This document shows, in pieces, positions 11,975-24,690 of a stretch of 64,000 nt of DNA. Numbering within the stretch: the first letter of the stretch is position 1; each line of letters opens with the position of its first letter. The notes beneath the pieces are model-generated. The model was given only the letters and a program-made list of their open reading frames with translations, did no database searches and was not told the origin of the DNA. Origin of the DNA: Bryopsis sp. KO-2023 (taxonomy: Eukaryota > Chlorophyta > Ulvophyceae > Bryopsidales > Bryopsidaceae); contig BSYQ01000007.1 of the NCBI GenBank assembly GCA_030272585.1, forward strand, positions 4,282,001 through 4,346,000. The letters run 5' to 3'. The position numbers and the translations under genes were made by a program.

Positions 11975-12625
11975 TTCATATCATCTGATATGTATATTTC
12001 TTTTCCCCATCAAATTACCCGCCACCCCTTTTTTTTTTTACTTTTTCTTCGAAAATTTCTCTTTGAAATCTGTCTGGATCGATCAATTTTGTCTGTTGTA
12101 CATCTGATGTACATTTTTTTTCTTTTTCTATTCTCACATTCCGCCACTCTTTTTTTTGCTTTGCTGATATTTTTTTCCTTCTCTTTTTTTTTTCATAATG
12201 CGTAATATTCCCCTTCGAAATTTCTCTGACAGAAGAAATTTGCTCTCCAGTTTTTCCTCTGATGTTCGACCCCTTCCCCCCCCCCCCCCCCAACACACCC
12301 ACACACAACAAAAACAATTTCTTTTTTTTTGCCTTTTTTGTCTTTTTTGGCTAATCTACTCGATACGTGAAGTGTTTTTCACATCACATGTAACCTCTAT
12401 TTTTATGATCGCCCGCCACTCTTTTTTTTTCCTTTTTGCTTTTTGAACCCATTTTCTGGGATTTCCAGCAATATATTTTTCTTCTTTTCATTCACCCGCC
12501 ACTCTTTTTTGGATTTTCTACCCTTTTTTTTTCAAGTTTTTGGAAAGATCTTTTAGTCAAGAGCTCTTCCGCATCATCTGATGCACACACACACATACAA
12601 ATATTTTTTCCAAATTCCCCGCCAC
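11975..12625 (+). repeat. Second array: short hairpin followed by CCGCCACTC
   Basis: A palindrome is followed 25-45 bases later by CCCGCCAC(T/C)C and a T-tract. Units: CATATCATCTGATATG (11977) then 12018; TGTACATCTGATGTACA (12097) then 12141; GTGAAGTGTTTTTCAC (12367) then 12411; CTGGGATTTCCAG (12456) then 12494; GCATCATCTGATGC (12571) then 12618. A further palindrome, AAATTTCT...AGAAATTT at about 12221, lacks the CCGCC box. The hairpin sequence changes while the downstream box is constant. CACTCTTT also ends the units at 26.3 kb. Confidence 0.65.
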
Positions 12626-12815
12626 TCTTTTTTTTCCTTCCCAGATTTTTTCCCCCCCACTTCCCGCCACTCTTTCTTTCCTTTCCAGATTTTTTTTCCC
12701 CAAAATTTCCCCGCCACTCTTTCTTTCCTTTCCAGATTTTTTTTCCCAAAATTTCCCCGCCACTCTTTCTTTCCTTTCCAGATTTTTTTCCCCAAAATTT
12801 CCCGCCACTCTTTTT
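12610..12815 (+). repeat. Tandem repeat, about 48-50 base unit
   Basis: Four to five consecutive units of CCGCCACTCTTTCTTTCC, then TTTCCAGATTTTTTTTCCCC and AAAATTTCC, start near 12619, 12664, 12711 and 12759, with a final partial unit at about 12805. The unit begins with the CCGCCACTC box of the adjacent hairpin array, so the array appears to have expanded here by tandem duplication. Confidence 0.85.
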
Positions 12816-13820
12816 TTGCATTCATGTTTCTCGCTTCTTTTTGCTTGCCTTTTTTTTCGAAATTTAGAATATATTTCTTTTTTTTTTGGCTTTTTCTGAT
12901 TTTTTTTTTCTGAGCGACATTCTTCAATATAGAGCTTTGGATTTTTTTAAGGTTCTCCATCTCCGATTTCATCTTTTCAATTTTTTTTTCTGTCGCTCCC
13001 TTTAGATAACTGTATCTTCGAACACCACCACACACACACAGAAAATAAGATCTCTAAATCCTGGAAAAACGCTAAACATATTTTCACACACAGCAAATAC
13101 ATCTACTTTTGAAAACAACGAAATGAGCTAGATGGTGCAATGCAGCAACCACCTTCGAGAAAATCAGAGAATGGAATATTACAGGGGTAATAAAAAAAGA
13201 AGAAAAAAAAATCAATTAAAGCAAATGTGTCCCATCGGTGCAATAGATCATAGAACTATTCAGAAGCAACAGGAAAAAATTTCAAACTCATCTATTGACC
13301 AAACCACAAATTTCTGGCACGCTCAATTATTAGTGTGTGAAAACTACCAACAGATCCAGAAGAGAAAGCAACCATCTGTGCCCATCAAGGTCAATGTTTC
13401 TATTGACAAGCTCATATATGATAAGAATTAATAATAATAATATCACAAATAATATCATACAAACATCGACAAGCTTACATTTATATATGTATACATAAAT
13501 ATGACATATTATAATTGCACCATTGCATCAGAATTCGAACACACACACACACCTGCATATGACCTCGCAGGGAACTCCGCCTTCTGAGAGGTCCATTTTC
13601 CATTATATTCTCTTTTTTTCCAATTTTTTTTTCTCCCGATATTTTTTTTCCTCCTATTGGCTCCATCCGCTCGCTAGTACCCGACAAATTAAAGATCGAC
13701 GATCCAGAGCTTCCTTCAGGCAACGACTTTCCTCACAATGATCCACAGCATGTCTTGTTCTTTGGGTTTTTTTTTTCTCCAGATCCTTGCTCCAGTAGTT
13801 GCCGTCGGCCAGCTGCTGGA
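12816..13820. other. AT-rich spacer
   Basis: T-rich at first, then AT-rich with a (CA)n tract near 13023 and ATA-rich DNA at 13420-13510. A plus-strand frame at 13132-13431 has no motif or splice context. No gene called. Confidence 0.4.
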
Positions 13821-16151
13821 TCAATCGGATTCTGCGTAGGAGACTTTGGCCGAAGCCCGCCTGGAAGGCTGTCTCCTGGTAGGCTCCCTTTTGGGGGCAG
13901 CAGGCTTCTTTTCCTTTTTTGGCTTCTTTGGAGCCTTCCTCTTCTTTCGTGGCTCCCTCTTCCCAGCCTGGTTATGAAAGAAAAGCACCGACAAAGAAAA
14001 AAGGATTTATCGATCCAGGAGGTATTTCAGCCATTTGCCTCGCAGCTTTTTAGGGTATACGAAAGCACTTATGCACCTTGGTCCTCATTAGTCATACACT
14101 AACAACGGGACCTTCATTTTCATGCAGAGAAAAGCAGAAGGGAAAAAATCATTGACACACGCTTTTGCACAAAGATTGCCTGGTCTCCACTCATCGAAAA
14201 CAATGGCCTCCGCTCAAAACTAATGAAAAAAGAAAACACCAAAACGCACAGATAACTTCCAGTCTTATATCGTTTCCTTTGATCCAACCCATTCACAATG
14301 ATGCACAACAAACTCAGCACTGCATTACTGCCTTTCGAACAGGGGTGCTGACCCGAAAGCTTTTTCAACACACAAAGACAATGAATATATACATATATAT
14401 GACAGAAGTTGGGGGGGGGGGGGGGGGGCTTACCTCAGGGTCGGCGTCCTTCTCCTCGTCTTCTTTCTTGATTTTTCGGACCGCCTGCCTGAACCTGTTG
14501 AGGCTCCCACGGGTGTACCCAGGCTCCTTCAGGTGGTCAGTTCTCCAGTTGAAAACTGCCCGCCTTTTGGACACCCTGACGCCTGTATTCAAGAAAAACC
14601 AGCGCACCCACAATGGTCACTTCGGCAGCAATAACGATCAGTACTGCACAACAGTGCTGGATGTCAGCCTGCCCTCAGAAACCACCACCACTTGGTATAA
14701 GCGCCACAGTTATCACAATCAAACACTGTAAAACTCCTTTCTGGCCTGGGGTCTATATCATTGATTTTTGGAGTGATGAATTCACAAGCAAGCAATACAA
14801 ATGGGGGAAGAGGCACACAAGCAGCAGCAGACATCCACAAGCGAAATATCAAAGATCCAGGCCACTCACTGGACACCACGACGTCATTCGCGTCCATGTC
14901 CTCTCCAGCCAAGGACTCGACGCCAGTGGACTCCGAAGTGGCGCAGTCGTTGGCGTCCAAATCGAAGGCCGCCCACTGCGCCTCCGTTTGGAGGCGGACC
15001 TCCTCCCCGCGCTTCCTCTTCCTCGGGCTCAACTCTTCGGGTGAGGGGGGGGCACCCTTGAGTTTTTTGCCCTCGGATTGGAGAGCACTGCACATGTTTC
15101 CACACACACATCAGCATGTTGAATTCCACTCCTCGAAAGATTTCATGTCATTCAGCCCAGCATGGATCTAGGACCTCCTTGTCGAACAGAAAGCAACCCC
15201 TTCCAGAATGCACAAGAAGCCAAAAAGAGAGTCAAAGAGGAAAGGAAACCCCGTAGGCTCTTTCCTTACGGTTGTATTGACATCTGTCCCCCAAGCACCC
15301 AAAACCAGACAGTCATCTTACCCATCTTCGGCCCGCCTCTTCCTGGAGGGCCCTGCTGCCTGGGCTCCCTCCTCGTCGCTGCTGCCCTCCCCATCGACCT
15401 CCGATGGTTGGGGCTCCTGCTCCGAGCCGAAGCCTCCGGGGCCATCCTCCTCCCCAGCCTGGTCTTGTTGAACGTCCAGTCCAACCCCATGGGGCTGGCT
15501 GGACGTCCCTTCATCCTCCCGGATGGCGAACTTCACCTCCGTAGAGGTGTCGGTGGTGGTGGGGGCCCAGCGGGTCAGCCTGTCCCAGGCGCTCGTGGCT
15601 TCGTGGCGGATGCTGCCCACGAACCACTCGCACCATTGGGCCAGGTCTGCCTACAGGGGAGATGCACACAATCCACACACTGGAGTCAATCGCTAATAGA
15701 TTGCCAGTTTGATGTGTCATTGATTGATGGCAAGAGGAAGGGGGGAAAGACAGGAGGTCAGTCCCCAGACATGCGTTTCAGAATCCTTGCTTTCAACATG
15801 GATCCTCCCCTCCCCCCTCCTCAACCTATTTATAGAGCAAAAATATGTTGGGAGACATGCATCATAGCCTCCTGGGTTGCATGCATGCATTGCATGACAT
15901 GCAACCCCAAAATTGAGCCAAAGTCCAGATCAGCAAATCCCATAGGATGTCATATAGACACCATGCAAGCAAGCCACATAGCAGTTATTGCATATGGAGG
16001 GAGATACCCCAACACAGTTCGTACGAAAAGCCAAAAAAAAATGCCATCGAGCTGATCGAGTAAACAAAAACAATGCGTTTCGCACCCGGTGCGCCTTGTT
16101 GCCCTCCTCCGTCGTGGCCGAGCCACGGACTGGTGAGCCCTCAGAGGACAT
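13821..16151 (-). CDS. Basic/acidic probable nuclear protein, five exons
   Basis: Exons in transcript order: 16151-16086, 15650-15322, 15087-14870, 14582-14434 and 13967-13821. All phases close, giving 302 residues. The start is the first ATG (MSSEGSPVRGSATTEEG). Exon 2 carries DLAQWCEWFVGSIRHEATSA, then a Glu/Gly-rich acidic stretch ending in PSRKRRAED. Exon 3 has SPRKRKRGEEVRLQTEAQWA, a likely nuclear localisation signal. Exon 4 has KRRAVFNWRTDHLKEPGYTR. The last exon is strongly Lys/Arg/Pro-rich (KREPRKKRKAPKKPKKEKK) and ends SYAESD. The charge pattern and several basic clusters suggest a chromatin or nucleolar protein. I do not recognise a named domain. Codon use and splice sites are good, so the gene is likely real although its function is unknown. 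Plus-strand open frames across this interval, including one of 297 codons at 15162-16055, are antisense shadows. Confidence 0.78.
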
Positions 16152-18755
16152 CGTTTCTGGGCTGTGGGCTCTGTTCCTTCAAATCCAGATAGAGAAAAAA
16201 AAAGTACATCCGTCAGCGAGCGAGGAGCCTCTCCCAAGTTGGCGCCACGATTCAAACAAGCGAAAAGGACCTTTTTCTTCAGCGCGACGGGCTGATCTTT
16301 CGTTCAAGCCGTGTTCTCAAGGAAATCAGTATTGCTTTTTGCCCAGAAAAGATGCCAAAAAAGGAAAGATGCGTGGCCTCCGTCACAGAACCTCGCGCCG
16401 CCTTGTTATACGCACCTGTTTGCCTGTCGGTGCGAAATTCCTGGATTCCGAAGGCAAGAAAATGGGTGGCGAATAATGGGAGCGGTCGACATAAGAGTGG
16501 GAGGACAGTCAAATAATTCGGTTAAGCGAATGTGTCCATGTCGGGCTGAGAGACATCTGCCAGCAACACCCACCGAATCGGGGCGGACCTGACGCCTTTG
16601 AAAAAGAAAGAAGCAAAACAAAAATAAAAAAATCATTCCCTCTAGATTTTTGGCGAAAGATCTGCATGGGATTATTTGAAGTGGTGTCACATCACAGATT
16701 TTTTCTTTCTTTTTTGAGCATTAGGTCAAATGATGGTGAATTTGGTTGAGATTAGGAAAGGGGTAAAAGGAGGGCAATCTGGAGATGTTCCAGAAATGCG
16801 CACCACCCCTTTCAGCGGTCCCCCTGCTGGTCATTGCTCAGCAAAAGTATCATGAATGGTTTGGAAGAAGGGGGGGGGGGGGGGGGAGGGGGGAAACACT
16901 GGTGTTGAATATCCACACAGGATATATAAATCAGCCACCAATCAGCCAACCAATTACACAGTCATATACACAATAATAATAACAGCATGGCCATCAATCA
17001 CGAACCTCCACGTTTTCTTTTTTTTTTCCCCACTTCTCAATTTTCTTTGGTTGCTGTCGACACTCAGATTCATGCAGTCCACGGCCACACCCATCCAATC
17101 ATATTTTTTTTCAACCCCTTTCCCCCCTCTCATCAAACTTTATACTCCAAAATGGACTTTTCTTTTTTCTTTTTGTTTTTCGCCTCATCTAGTACTTTCA
17201 ACCCTTTTTTTTTTTTGGCCCCCACTATTTTTTTTTTCTTTTGCAGTTTTTGTAATTGCTTTTTTTTTAGTTTTTTCCCCCTTGATCGTTGCAATTTTCT
17301 TGGCCCCAATTCAGACACATGCTTCTCCTTCTTTCTTTCTCCCCCCCCTGTTTTTCTACCCTGTTCTTTACTTATCATCTTTTTTTTCTTTGCAAAAGTC
17401 ATATATACGTCCCCTGAACTACAGAAACAATATTTTTTGTTTACGGTTGTTTTTTTTTGTTCGACAAATTTCGAACTCAGGATAATAGCCCCCAAAAAAT
17501 CTTCACCCCACAAATCATCCACAATTTATGCCTTTTCTTCTTTTTTTGTTTAAGAAAACCTTTCCCCATTCACCCTACAACCAATACACGTCATTCTTTC
17601 CACATCAACAAACAAAGCAAAGCCCCAAAAAAGAAAAAATCCTGTTGCCAACTCTCTTTTGTTTTTGTTTTTTTTTGAAAAGCCTTCAATATTTTTCTCC
17701 CACCCCTTTCGATGCTCAGTCCCTTTTTCCCCCCACCTCCCCCCTCTGAAATCCCGTCCAAAATCTTTCCAAAAAAAGAAAAAGTTGAAAAAAAACAAAA
17801 AAACAAACAAACAAGCATTGGATAGAACTTGTAAATCAAATGTGAAAGAAACGGAAAACAGCTTTTTCCGCTTCTTTTCCAAAATGTCAAATTGCCCCAC
17901 TTTGCTCCTCGTATCATTTTTCTGGATTTTTTTTTGCGTGTTTTGTTTTTTCTCTTCCCCTTTTCTTTCATAGTTTCCTTCTTTTGTTTTTTTTTTCCCC
18001 CACCCGATAGAAAAAACCCCTCTTCTTTTCAGATTTAATATCCGGAAAAAAACAAAAAAAAACAGAGGTGGTTTCTCGATCATGCCAGGAATTAGAACAT
18101 GATACAGAAGCTATCAAAAAGTATGGATTAAAATTTTCCCCACCCCCCTCCATCCCTCCATCTCTTTCAACCCAAAATACCCCTCCCCCGAAACCTTCCA
18201 ATGTTTTCGTAACCTTGGGAGTCGTGCGTTAGCTTTCTTTTTTTTTTTGCATGATTGTTTTTCTTTTCTTGCCTTTCTTACAGGTGATATTATACATCAG
18301 CCCACTTGAATATTATCGTCCCCCCTCAGCAGACATCCTCTTTCCCCCAGAACACCCCCCCCCCTTTTCCCCCAAACAAAAACCTCTTCCCTCCCCAAAC
18401 GGTGAAAACCCTAACATCAAAAGCCCCCTTTTGTTAATTCGCCCCCCCCCCCCTCTTCGTTCGCTATTTCTGGCTATACCTTCTTTTTTCCCCTTTCTGT
18501 TTTCTCGAAAATATTTCCTTTTCACGTTCATCAAATCTTTTTTTTTTCGGCCGTAAAACCCTGAATCCCTTTTTTTTTCCTCACACTCTCTTTTCTTCCT
18601 CGTTGAGAGTTTTTTTTCCTCGCTGGTTTTTTTGTCTTTCCTTTTTTTTCCTCTTTTTCAAGAAAACCCTTTGGAAGCTTTTTATATGGGGGAAGGGGAT
18701 TTTCTTCTTCTTCTTCTTCTCAAACTTTGGTGGACTTTTTTGTTTGTTTTTTTTC
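16152..18755. other. Gene-poor spacer, mostly pyrimidine-rich
   Basis: From about 16.7 to 18.7 kb the plus strand is T/C-rich with a G-run at 16868-16887 and many poly-T and poly-C runs. Open frames are low-complexity. No gene is supported; 16152-16700 should include the promoter of the upstream neighbour. Confidence 0.45.
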
Positions 18756-20946
18756 TTAACTGGATTGGGGCATCGTGAGCTGGACCGCTGCAGGGTGAGG
18801 TCGCAAAATCGGAACGGCTGAAGTTCGTTTGCCTGGGGACAATTTCTTGGAAGGTGGATGGTAGCTACCGGCATCCTGATATTACAGCAAAAAAAAAAGT
18901 TCTCATTCTCAACATGTCCAGATTTCGATATTTCTAAACATATACACACACAAGTGCATGCATGCATGCATGCATGCATCCACATCTTGACTTTGTTTCG
19001 AAGCCCCTTTATTCAAACGTGATATGCTCGATTTGCACCAACCCTCCTTTTTTTCCCCTTTCTGTCAGAACCATTCACGACCGCACAAAAAAAATCAAAA
19101 AAATCAAATATCAAGGGGGGGGGCAGAAATCCCACCTGTTGTGCTTTCCGCTCCGGTTTGAACAAAAACGCGGCTCGAGTGACAGGACCTTTCGCACGAG
19201 GCGATTCGATCACCCTCATTTGCATCTGCATGTGATCATTCGGCATCCCGGGGCGATACCAAGGATTGGGAACGAACGGCCAAGACGTGGAAAAGTAGCC
19301 ATCGTGTCGATGCTCCGGCTCTTCAAAGGTGCACACATGTCCATTCATTCTTTCGGTGGTTTCCGGCACCTTAGGCTCCTCCCCCCCGACCCCCACCGAG
19401 TCAAAACCGTGTCCATGATCAAGAAATTGCATCTCAGAGACATTCGAACCGTTCAGCATCGGCGAGATGTCCTCCGGGAAAATCCCGCTGCTCGGATAAA
19501 ACACCCCGGCACTCGTGCTGATTCCACAAACGGGGGAATATTCGCTGCCCAAGCCCGTCCCAGCCAACAGAGCCTGATCTTGTTCCTTCAGCAAGCTGTA
19601 GCCCATCATCTGTTGGAAGGCCAGTTGGAAATTGCCTGCGTAGTGCTCCGGCAAACTGGATCTGAAATTGATCATTGGTGATTGACCGTAGTGCAGCACG
19701 GATGTGAGGTCGTTTCCTGTGATGCCATCGGAATACATGGCCATGCCATTCTGATAGACACCCCGGGTGATGTCCCTCCCGCCAGGCCCCACGATATCCC
19801 CCGAGATATCGTGATGCCCATTGGAACCACCGTTCTGTCGACGACAAGAGCTTGCCATGGAACCTGGAGGAGCCCAAAAAACGGATTCACGACGAAACAT
19901 GAAAAAGGAGATAATTCAAGGAACTCCATGTCAGCCTGACATCAAAATCCACCATAAAAATCCGACATCGAAATTAATAAAAATCGGATTTGTCTCACTC
20001 TTTTTCACACTTTTCTGGACCAAAAAGAGGGGGGAAGGGAACATCACTCTTCTTTCTCACGTCAACAATTCTCTTTAGCTTTGAAAAGGGGAACCGTAAA
20101 CAATCACTGCCCATGGGCTCGCCTGTATTATTTTGGCCTCGAGCTACGTTCAGGTTGACCGATGCATTATTACCACCGTTTTGGGGTGGCTCCATTGTGA
20201 CAGGGTTGAATCCTTTCCCCAAGGCCACACCGTTGCTCGAGAACAACAATCCCTCCGCTTTTCTCAGCGGACTGCCCAGCTGCTGTTGGATGTGGGAGGG
20301 AGCGCCCATCTGATTGTGATGGGCAATGGGGGTCAAGGGAGTGATGGGTCGACTGGACGGGGCCTTGTCGTGAGTGTACCTGCATTTGGCCCCGAAGGGA
20401 CATTGCCCGTTTCGCGAATACGCGTTGCATTCTCTGCTACCTATAAATTTGGCACCCCACCGCCACCACCACCAAACAAAACAGAAACGGGTGTGAACAA
20501 AAGTTGGAAATACATACATGCATGGATAATCAAATCGAGTTTCCTAAACCTGATTGCTTGTTTTGGATTTGCGGGGGGCGGGAAAGCATAGCCCAAGTAT
20601 AAGAAAAAGAACACTAGGAAGAAGGGTGGGTTGGGAGCTCATCCCATGGAATTGGGCATGAAAAGGCCTTACACAAAATTCATAAAAAACGATGTCGAGA
20701 GGGGAAATCGGCACACGCACCAGGACATTTTTGTTTCGGGTGACCAGTTCTGTATATCTATATATAGAGATTATACACTTTTAAATTCTGAGGTAGGGGG
20801 TTGCAATCCCTGATGGAGACGACATATCTTGAAACTTCGCAGGAGCAGGAGGGTACCTGGGCGAATGGGCAGACCTGTTTCAGTGTATCGAGCTGGTTCA
20901 GGTTGAGAGAAATGGCGTCCTCGATGATGGCCCGACTGCTGCCCAT
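18756..20946 (-). CDS. CCCH zinc-finger protein (5' exons uncertain)
   Basis: Well-supported exons are 20440-20061, about 19834-19136 and 18875-18756 (stop TAA). The first contains one zinc finger C-X8-C-X5-C-X3-H (CNAYSRNGQCPFGAKCRYTH), the arrangement typical of RNA-binding CCCH proteins. The rest is Gly/Asn/Gln/Pro-rich, with segments such as HIQQQLGSPL, LAFQQMMGYSLL and YFSTSWPFVPNPWYRPG. The C-terminus PILRPHPAAVQLTMPQSS follows a phase-0 junction after KPERKAQQ. Two acceptors are possible for the middle exon: 19834 keeps phase with the strong donor at 20061, while the better-looking acceptor upstream (CTCCAG, near 19876) does not. A likely first exon starts with ATG at 20946 (MGSSRAIIEDAISLNLNQ) and ends near CPFAQ, but its phase does not join directly to 20440, so another exon is probably missing. 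Expected role: mRNA binding or turnover. Confidence 0.72.
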
Positions 20947-23900
20947 GCTGTCTCGGCATATCTCCCTACCGTCCCTTTTTTTCTTTCCAGTCGTCTTCTT
21001 TCTCTTCTTCTCCTTTGTATTTTTTTTGTTTACTTCTCAAAGAGCACGAAGAATTCCTCGTCTTCCCAAGGTCCGTTTTTTTGTTTTTGGAACTACCCTC
21101 TTTCTCCCTCTCTCTCTTCTTCCTTTTTTTTTTTGCCCAATTCAGGTCGGGATTATCTGTGCCTTATCCCCTTTTTCCCTTTTTTTTATAATGGTGCACC
21201 GCTCCTTCTGTGCTTTCCTGGCCAGCCAACTGTGGGATTAAAAAAAACAAACAGAAAAAACGTCACCACCACACCCACCCAGGTTGCTTCTTCAGTTGTT
21301 TTCTGCAGAATTGCCTGACTCCTTTATTTTTAATTTTTGTAAGGGAAGGGGGTGGAGAGAGGGGGAAGTAAATATATTTCTGGTCAGGCCCCTCCCCCCC
21401 TCCATTGTTAACGTCCTGAAAAAAGATGGTCACTCTTTCCAGGCACTTGTCTGTTTAGGTAGCTTTACGACTTGGTCCCAATTCGAATAAAACCTCGTAC
21501 ATAGCAAGCTACATGGTATGGCTCGAAGATGCCACCGAGAGGACGTCAAGCGTTCGAACGGAAAAAAGCGCAAGCGTCGATGTACCAACGAGGTGGGGAG
21601 CTATTTTTAGTCGTCGCAACTGTTAACTCCCAGCAGAAGGTCAACTTACTTCCACAGCGCAGACAATGGAGAACAAACAACGTCCAGCTGACGCCTGGAC
21701 GACAATCTGTCTTCCGCGTTGAGAAAAAACCTGACGCTTTTAACCGTTGCCAGACTCACGAGACGGGGACATCTCCGACGCTAACGAAAGTGGGGTGAGG
21801 CCAAACGCACGCGGATAGACGATTCTAACGGTGTGTAGAACGGGATGCTGACCTCTCCTCCGCCAGCTCAGGTGCGCATCCCGACATCTTTGGTGTGGAA
21901 CGATGGGAGGGACGAACGCGTTTTCGCGAGATTTTAGGAAGAGACAAACCATGTTGCGTGTAGCAATGGGGCACTACGGAGCCCGTGGCGCAGCGGAAAG
22001 ATGCTTCTACGACCGACCGGCTCGAGAAAACACATGTCGCAGTTCGAGCGCTGGACACCCACCTTCAGCCTGACGAGCTTCACGCCCCAACAACCCTCCC
22101 GCGAACTGCCCTCCAAAAAAAAATGTGCTGCCCGAAAGGGGTATCCTCTAAAAGCGTCGTTGAAAACAGAATATCTTTTTATCACAAAGCCAAGAAATTG
22201 GCAGTGAGACGACCATCACAGGTAACTGGCACCCCGTTCAATCGTCGTACCTCCTGGCGTTTCAAATGGATCAACCACCAAATCCACGAAGCCTTCCCCA
22301 GTCTCATTTTCGTTTGCTTTTTGAAAAGAGAAGAAAAAAAACACTGGTTGGTTTGATAATGTCAGGTTGGTCCAAGAGACATGGACCAACCAGTGGTTTT
22401 TGGTTTTCCTATCACTCTTTTTCTCACACTTTTTTTTTCCAGCCTCAGCATGGAAAATATCAAAGAACGGACCTCCTTTCTTTTTTTTTGTCTAATCCAC
22501 CTCATTATCGCTCCACCATCAAAATCGAACACAGAATCGAATTAATACCGCTGTCGCGATCGGAAAAAATTCCACCGACCACCAAGAAGTCAACGCTCCT
22601 GCAAACGTCTCGAAACAGCTGAAGGGATTGCAACAGCGGGGGAAAAAAAACGCTAACGAAAAAGATGAGGGGCTTCCAGTGGGAAAAATACGAAGCGTGG
22701 CGCAACCACCCCATGCTCCAAGTTAAAATGAGGCACTTGTTTCCTGGGTTCAAATACGGAGTGGGTGCGTTCGCTGTATACGTCGCCATAGACCGTGCCA
22801 CCAGCGCAGGAAAACCCAAAGAGCACCACTGAGACTCGTGGTAAATCGACGGTGATATTTGCCTTTTTAAGAAATCTGAAATTTACAATGCAGCATGCAC
22901 AGATTGTACCAGCCGATTTGTCAGGAGGAAGTCACACACACAGAACAGTTGTATTGGTTGTATTGGATGGCCCTGCTGTTTTGAACTAGAAGGTCAACCA
23001 GCCACAAGCACTGGATTAGTTTTTGAAATTTTCATTTTCCTTGATTTCGCCCCCAGGTGTAGGCCAGAAACATGGTGTAGACCCCAGAATTAACGCCTTT
23101 GAAATGGTGGAAAAACTATTCCCAGTTCAGGATAGATTTTTAGTAAGTGTGCAAGTAGCCATGTAAGTGAGGTAGTCAAGGGAAAAAAACACTACTGGTT
23201 ACCATCGCAAGTCCTGTTTGCTGTTTTGTGGCCCCAAAAAATGGAGGAATTTATGTTTGGAATTTTGCGGTCACAGAGAGCAATGATGGGAATCCCATTC
23301 CTAGGCTGAATCCTGCTCAAAACTCTGTCAGACTGGGAAGGGAAATGGCAATTGAAAAACTGTTCCGTGAACGGAGGATCGCTTGTTTTTTCTTTGGTGG
23401 TTGCAGAGACGTTCGGGACGATCGGGACTCTAAGATCTACTGTATGGACGTATGTAATTTCCCAAGATTCGCCAGTAGGGTTCAGTCCAGTCCATATTGT
23501 GGGGTTGGCAGTGTCTATGCACGCATTAGAGTGGGTCTGCTAAATATGCAGTGTCTACCCCAGTGTGGATCACTTTAACTGTTTACTGTCAATCCATTGG
23601 AGCCCATGCTGGCACGTCCTCGATTCCATGCGCATTGGAATTGTTTTACATTTGGGGGCTCCGAAGACAACCATCTTTATGACAGAGAAACAGGATTCAT
23701 TGCTGACCAATCCATCCTACCAACTAACAGTCACTAATTCCACTCATCGAAAGATTGTGCCCATTGTTAGATATATACATGTCTTCTATTTTTAAAGAGA
23801 AGGAGCAACTCCTCTTGTGTTACCTTAAAATCAGGCGTGGCTGGTGATCCAGGAAAGACAACCACAAAAGAGGGCAATAGTAAAACAATACGAGGATTTG

Positions 23901-24100
23901 GCCGTTCGACAGCGCCCACACAGAGATATAACTGGAGGATGGAGGAGACATTGGCCCAGTTATGTCAGAAACCTTTGTCAAACTTGATTTTACAGGAGGT
24001 TCCCATAGGACAGTCTTATCTTGGAGGGTTCATCCCCGAGTACAATAGTCTTTTCAAAGCAGATCGAATACACAGAAACCCCTGCGAAAAAACAAAATGA
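20947..24100. other. Unresolved region with possible exons
   Basis: No complete gene could be assembled. Candidate coding islands on the plus strand are about 23409-23540 (TFGTIGTLRSTVWTYVIS, hydrophobic, after a TTGCAG acceptor) and 23837-24100. 21500-22260 is GC-richer than its surroundings, with no long frame. The islands could belong to a membrane-protein gene or be decayed sequence. Confidence 0.3.
21980..22060 (+). other. tRNA-like internal promoter pair, possible SINE or tRNA pseudogene
   Basis: TGGCGCAGCGG at about 21985 resembles a polymerase III A box, and GTTCGAGCGCTGG about 55 bases later resembles a degenerate B box. Stems of a complete cloverleaf do not form, so this is at best a tRNA-derived relic. 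Confidence 0.25.
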
Positions 24101-24214
24101 AATGTCTACACCTAGCCAAAAGACAAAATCTCAAGAAGCAGCCCAGCAAGAATTGAAAAATGGAAAAGCAAAACAAAAAATACCCATGCAAGGATAAGGG
24201 CATGATGCGTTGAG

Positions 24215-24690
24215 GACTTCCGAAAAAAAAGCAAAAGCCATCACCACCACCTCGGCAGCAGTGAATAAATACAAACCTCCAATGAGCCAGCTTGTTCGTC
24301 CAAAGAGTTTTGATCAATGACCACATTGATATTTGAGGCTGTGTGATTCTTTTTGAGAAAAATTCACCAGAAAAAGCCATATAGATCCTCTACATCACCA
24401 CTGCCATCACCACAATCTCGGCAGCAGCGAAAAAATACAAAATTCCAATGAACCAGCTGTCAGAAGAGTTTTGATCGATGGCCACATTGATATTTGAGGC
24501 CATGTGATTCTTTTTGAGAAAACTCCACCAAAAAAAGCTATACAGGCCCTCTACATCACCACTGCCATCACCACAATCTCGGCAGCAGCAAAAAAATACA
24601 AAATTCCAATGAACCAGCTGTCCGAAGAGTTTCGATCGATGGCCACATCCATGTTTGAGGACAGATGATTCTTTGCAAAAGCCTCCCGGC
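24215..24690 (-). repeat. Terminal coding segment of the membrane protein in three tandem copies
   Basis: Three head-to-tail copies of a 161-166 base unit. Copy 1 is the true C-terminus, ending VVMAVVM-stop at 24551. Copy 2 (24390-24550) is nearly the same and encodes SDSWFIGILYFFAAAEIVV ending in its own stop at 24390. Copy 3 (about 24225-24389) is more divergent and no longer keeps the same reading. Copies 2 and 3 lie after the stop of copy 1, so they are 3' UTR or alternative terminal exons. Confidence 0.85.

Noticed and set aside
15162-16055. 297-codon plus-strand frame
   Set aside because: Antisense to the well-phased exon 15322-15650 of the minus-strand nuclear protein.
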